Assembly: GCA_958295465.1 (NCBI GenBank)
Contig: OY282353.1
Span: 1,054,001 to 1,118,000 of the forward strand
DNA length: 64,000 nucleotides
From: an uncultured Gammaproteobacteria bacterium
Lineage (GTDB): Bacteria; Pseudomonadota; Gammaproteobacteria; HK1
Reading direction: 5' to 3'
Every line of letters starts with the position of its first letter. The stretch's first letter is position 1. Made by a program: the position numbers and the translations under genes. Of the stretch, positions 63,233 through 64,000 are shown piece after piece. The notes under the pieces are model-generated. The model was not told the DNA's origin. It saw only the letters and a program-made list of their open reading frames with translations, and searched no databases.

Positions 63233-63601
63233 GCGAGTGGCGACGGCCGGCGCGGACGTCCGTCGGGCGATGCGTCGCCGACCGTCGGGGAGCGGGTGTG
63301 TTCCATCAGCCATTCCCGCCAAGCCCGAAAACGTCCATCGAATCACCACGGCCAGACGTTCGGGAGGCAGAAAAGGCCACGAAATCCCGATGACACGATC
63401 CTGTTCGAGACGTTGGCGGGAATTGCCGGTGTTCCATGCACGTACAGTGTCGCGGCTATGCGAACGAAGACCTCCCGGCCCGGCCTGCCGCATGGCTCCG
63501 GGGCGTCGGCCCGCCGCATGGCATGGCGCCATCCAGCGGGAGCGCATCACGCGCTCCCGCCGTCGCCCCGATGCGGCGGATCCGCATCCGCCTCCATCCA
63601 T
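63233..63601. other. Spacer between glpV and glpR
   Basis: About 370 bp hold no gene. A segment at 63409-63428 (ACGTTGGCGGGAATTGCCG) is repeated at 56275-56293, just beyond the glpD end. The segment 63308-63345 resembles 52490-52530. A promoter for glpR onward, distinct from that of glpV, is likely here. Confidence 0.45.
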
Positions 63602-64000
63602 TCAGTTCGTCTGCCAGCGCTTGACGAGCTCGTCGTAGTCGATGGTCTTGCCCTGCGGCTTCTCGTCGCGCTTCGCCTTGGGCGACTCGTTCGCGCTCAG
63701 CCACTCGGAAGGATCCTTCTCCGGGTTGAGGCGCGGGCCGCAGCCGCCGTAGGTGTTCGCCCGTTCGTCGGCCGCCTGCATCCGGGCCATCACCTGGTCC
63801 ATCTCGCCCGCGAGCCGGTCCATCGCCTGCTGGGGGGTGAATGCGCCGGAGTTCACGTCGCCGATCTGCTGCCACCAGATCTGCGCGAGCTTCGGGTAGT
63901 CCGGCACGTTGACGCCCGTGGGGCTCCAGCGCACCCGGTCGGGCGAGCGGTAGAACTCGACGAGGCCGCCCAGCTTCGGCGCCCGTTCGGTGAACGAAGC
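63602..64000 (-). CDS. glpV: Glycerol ABC transporter substrate-binding protein (5' part outside window)
   Basis: The last 133 residues of a periplasmic binding protein are seen: FYRSPDRVRWSPTGVNVPD, LAQIWWQQIGDVNSGAFTP, QQAMDRLAGEMDQVMARMQ and the end DYDELVKRWQTN. The length and pattern fit the C-terminus of CUT1-type solute binders. Its position upstream of glpR-glpS-T-P-Q identifies it as the glycerol binder. The frame is open to the window end. Confidence 0.8.
   Translation of the reverse strand, partial: ASFTERAPKLGGLVEFYRSPDRVRWSPTGVNVPDYPKLAQIWWQQIGDVNSGAFTPQQAMDRLAGEMDQVMARMQAADERANTYGGCGPRLNPEKDPSEWLSANESPKAKRDEKPQGKTIDYDELVKRWQTN

Overview
The window looks like a chromosome segment of a high-GC gammaproteobacterium. 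The argS gene followed by an FtsN-like SPOR gene and the thiS-thiG-trmB order are both familiar from Pseudomonas-type genomes. Both tRNA genes have gammaproteobacterial form. Taurine uptake, glycerol uptake, two acyl-CoA dehydrogenases and relics of toxins, insertion sequences and RTX proteins suggest a free-living or host-associated (perhaps marine) heterotroph. The species cannot be told from the sequence alone.

Layout. 1-2.3 kb: 3' part of an Ig-repeat autotransporter-like protein, then an IS3-family relic. 2.4-8.7 kb: a drug-efflux transporter, a PIN-toxin relic, a succinate-semialdehyde-type dehydrogenase and a taurine ABC transporter (tauABC). 8.9-9.8 kb: a broken FAD oxidoreductase gene. 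9.8-22.9 kb: a less GC-rich island with three very large overlapping genes. Their architecture (NERD plus two kinase domains plus P-loop; unknown; nuclease-like motif plus HerA/FtsK-type ATPase) matches what I remember of MAD6-MAD7-MAD8 of the methylation-associated defense system (MADS). The methyltransferase and specificity genes are not in the window. Opposite them lies a pair made of a degenerate ImmA/IrrE-like protein and a small conserved partner.

23.5-30.4 kb: housekeeping block (argS, SPOR protein, tRNA-Gly, thiS, thiG, a trmB fusion, a universal stress protein, rhomboid protease). 30.6-41.6 kb: an 11-kb integrative element in the 3' end of tRNA-Met(CAT), bounded by a 42-bp direct repeat. 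It carries an integrase, AlpA regulator, Toprim primase, DUF3631 ATPase, an ImmA/IrrE metalloprotease and many tiny zinc-ribbon genes, but no virion genes, so it resembles a phage satellite or P4-like island. 41.8-52.4 kb: metabolic genes (VOC protein, YggS, PEP-mutase-like lyase, acyl-CoA dehydrogenases, cupin, dienelactone hydrolase, ADP-forming acyl-CoA synthetase) mixed with relics of BrxL and Rpn. 52.9-56.3 kb: a lower-GC scrap yard with an integrase remnant, two unrecognised genes, RTX and IS3 relics, and a nucleotidyltransferase regulator whose HEPN-like partner is broken. 56.3-64 kb: on the minus strand, a glycerol ABC transporter operon, glpV (partial)-glpR-glpS-glpT-glpP-glpQ-DUF2160-glpD.

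A recurrent theme is short tandem duplication of coding DNA with units of about 66-112 bp. It is seen in the argS/SPOR junction, inside glpD, in the acyl-CoA synthetase linker, and as three copies of the DUF2160 gene tail. The most interesting items are the MAD6-8-like module cut off from its modification genes and the satellite-like element in tRNA-Met.
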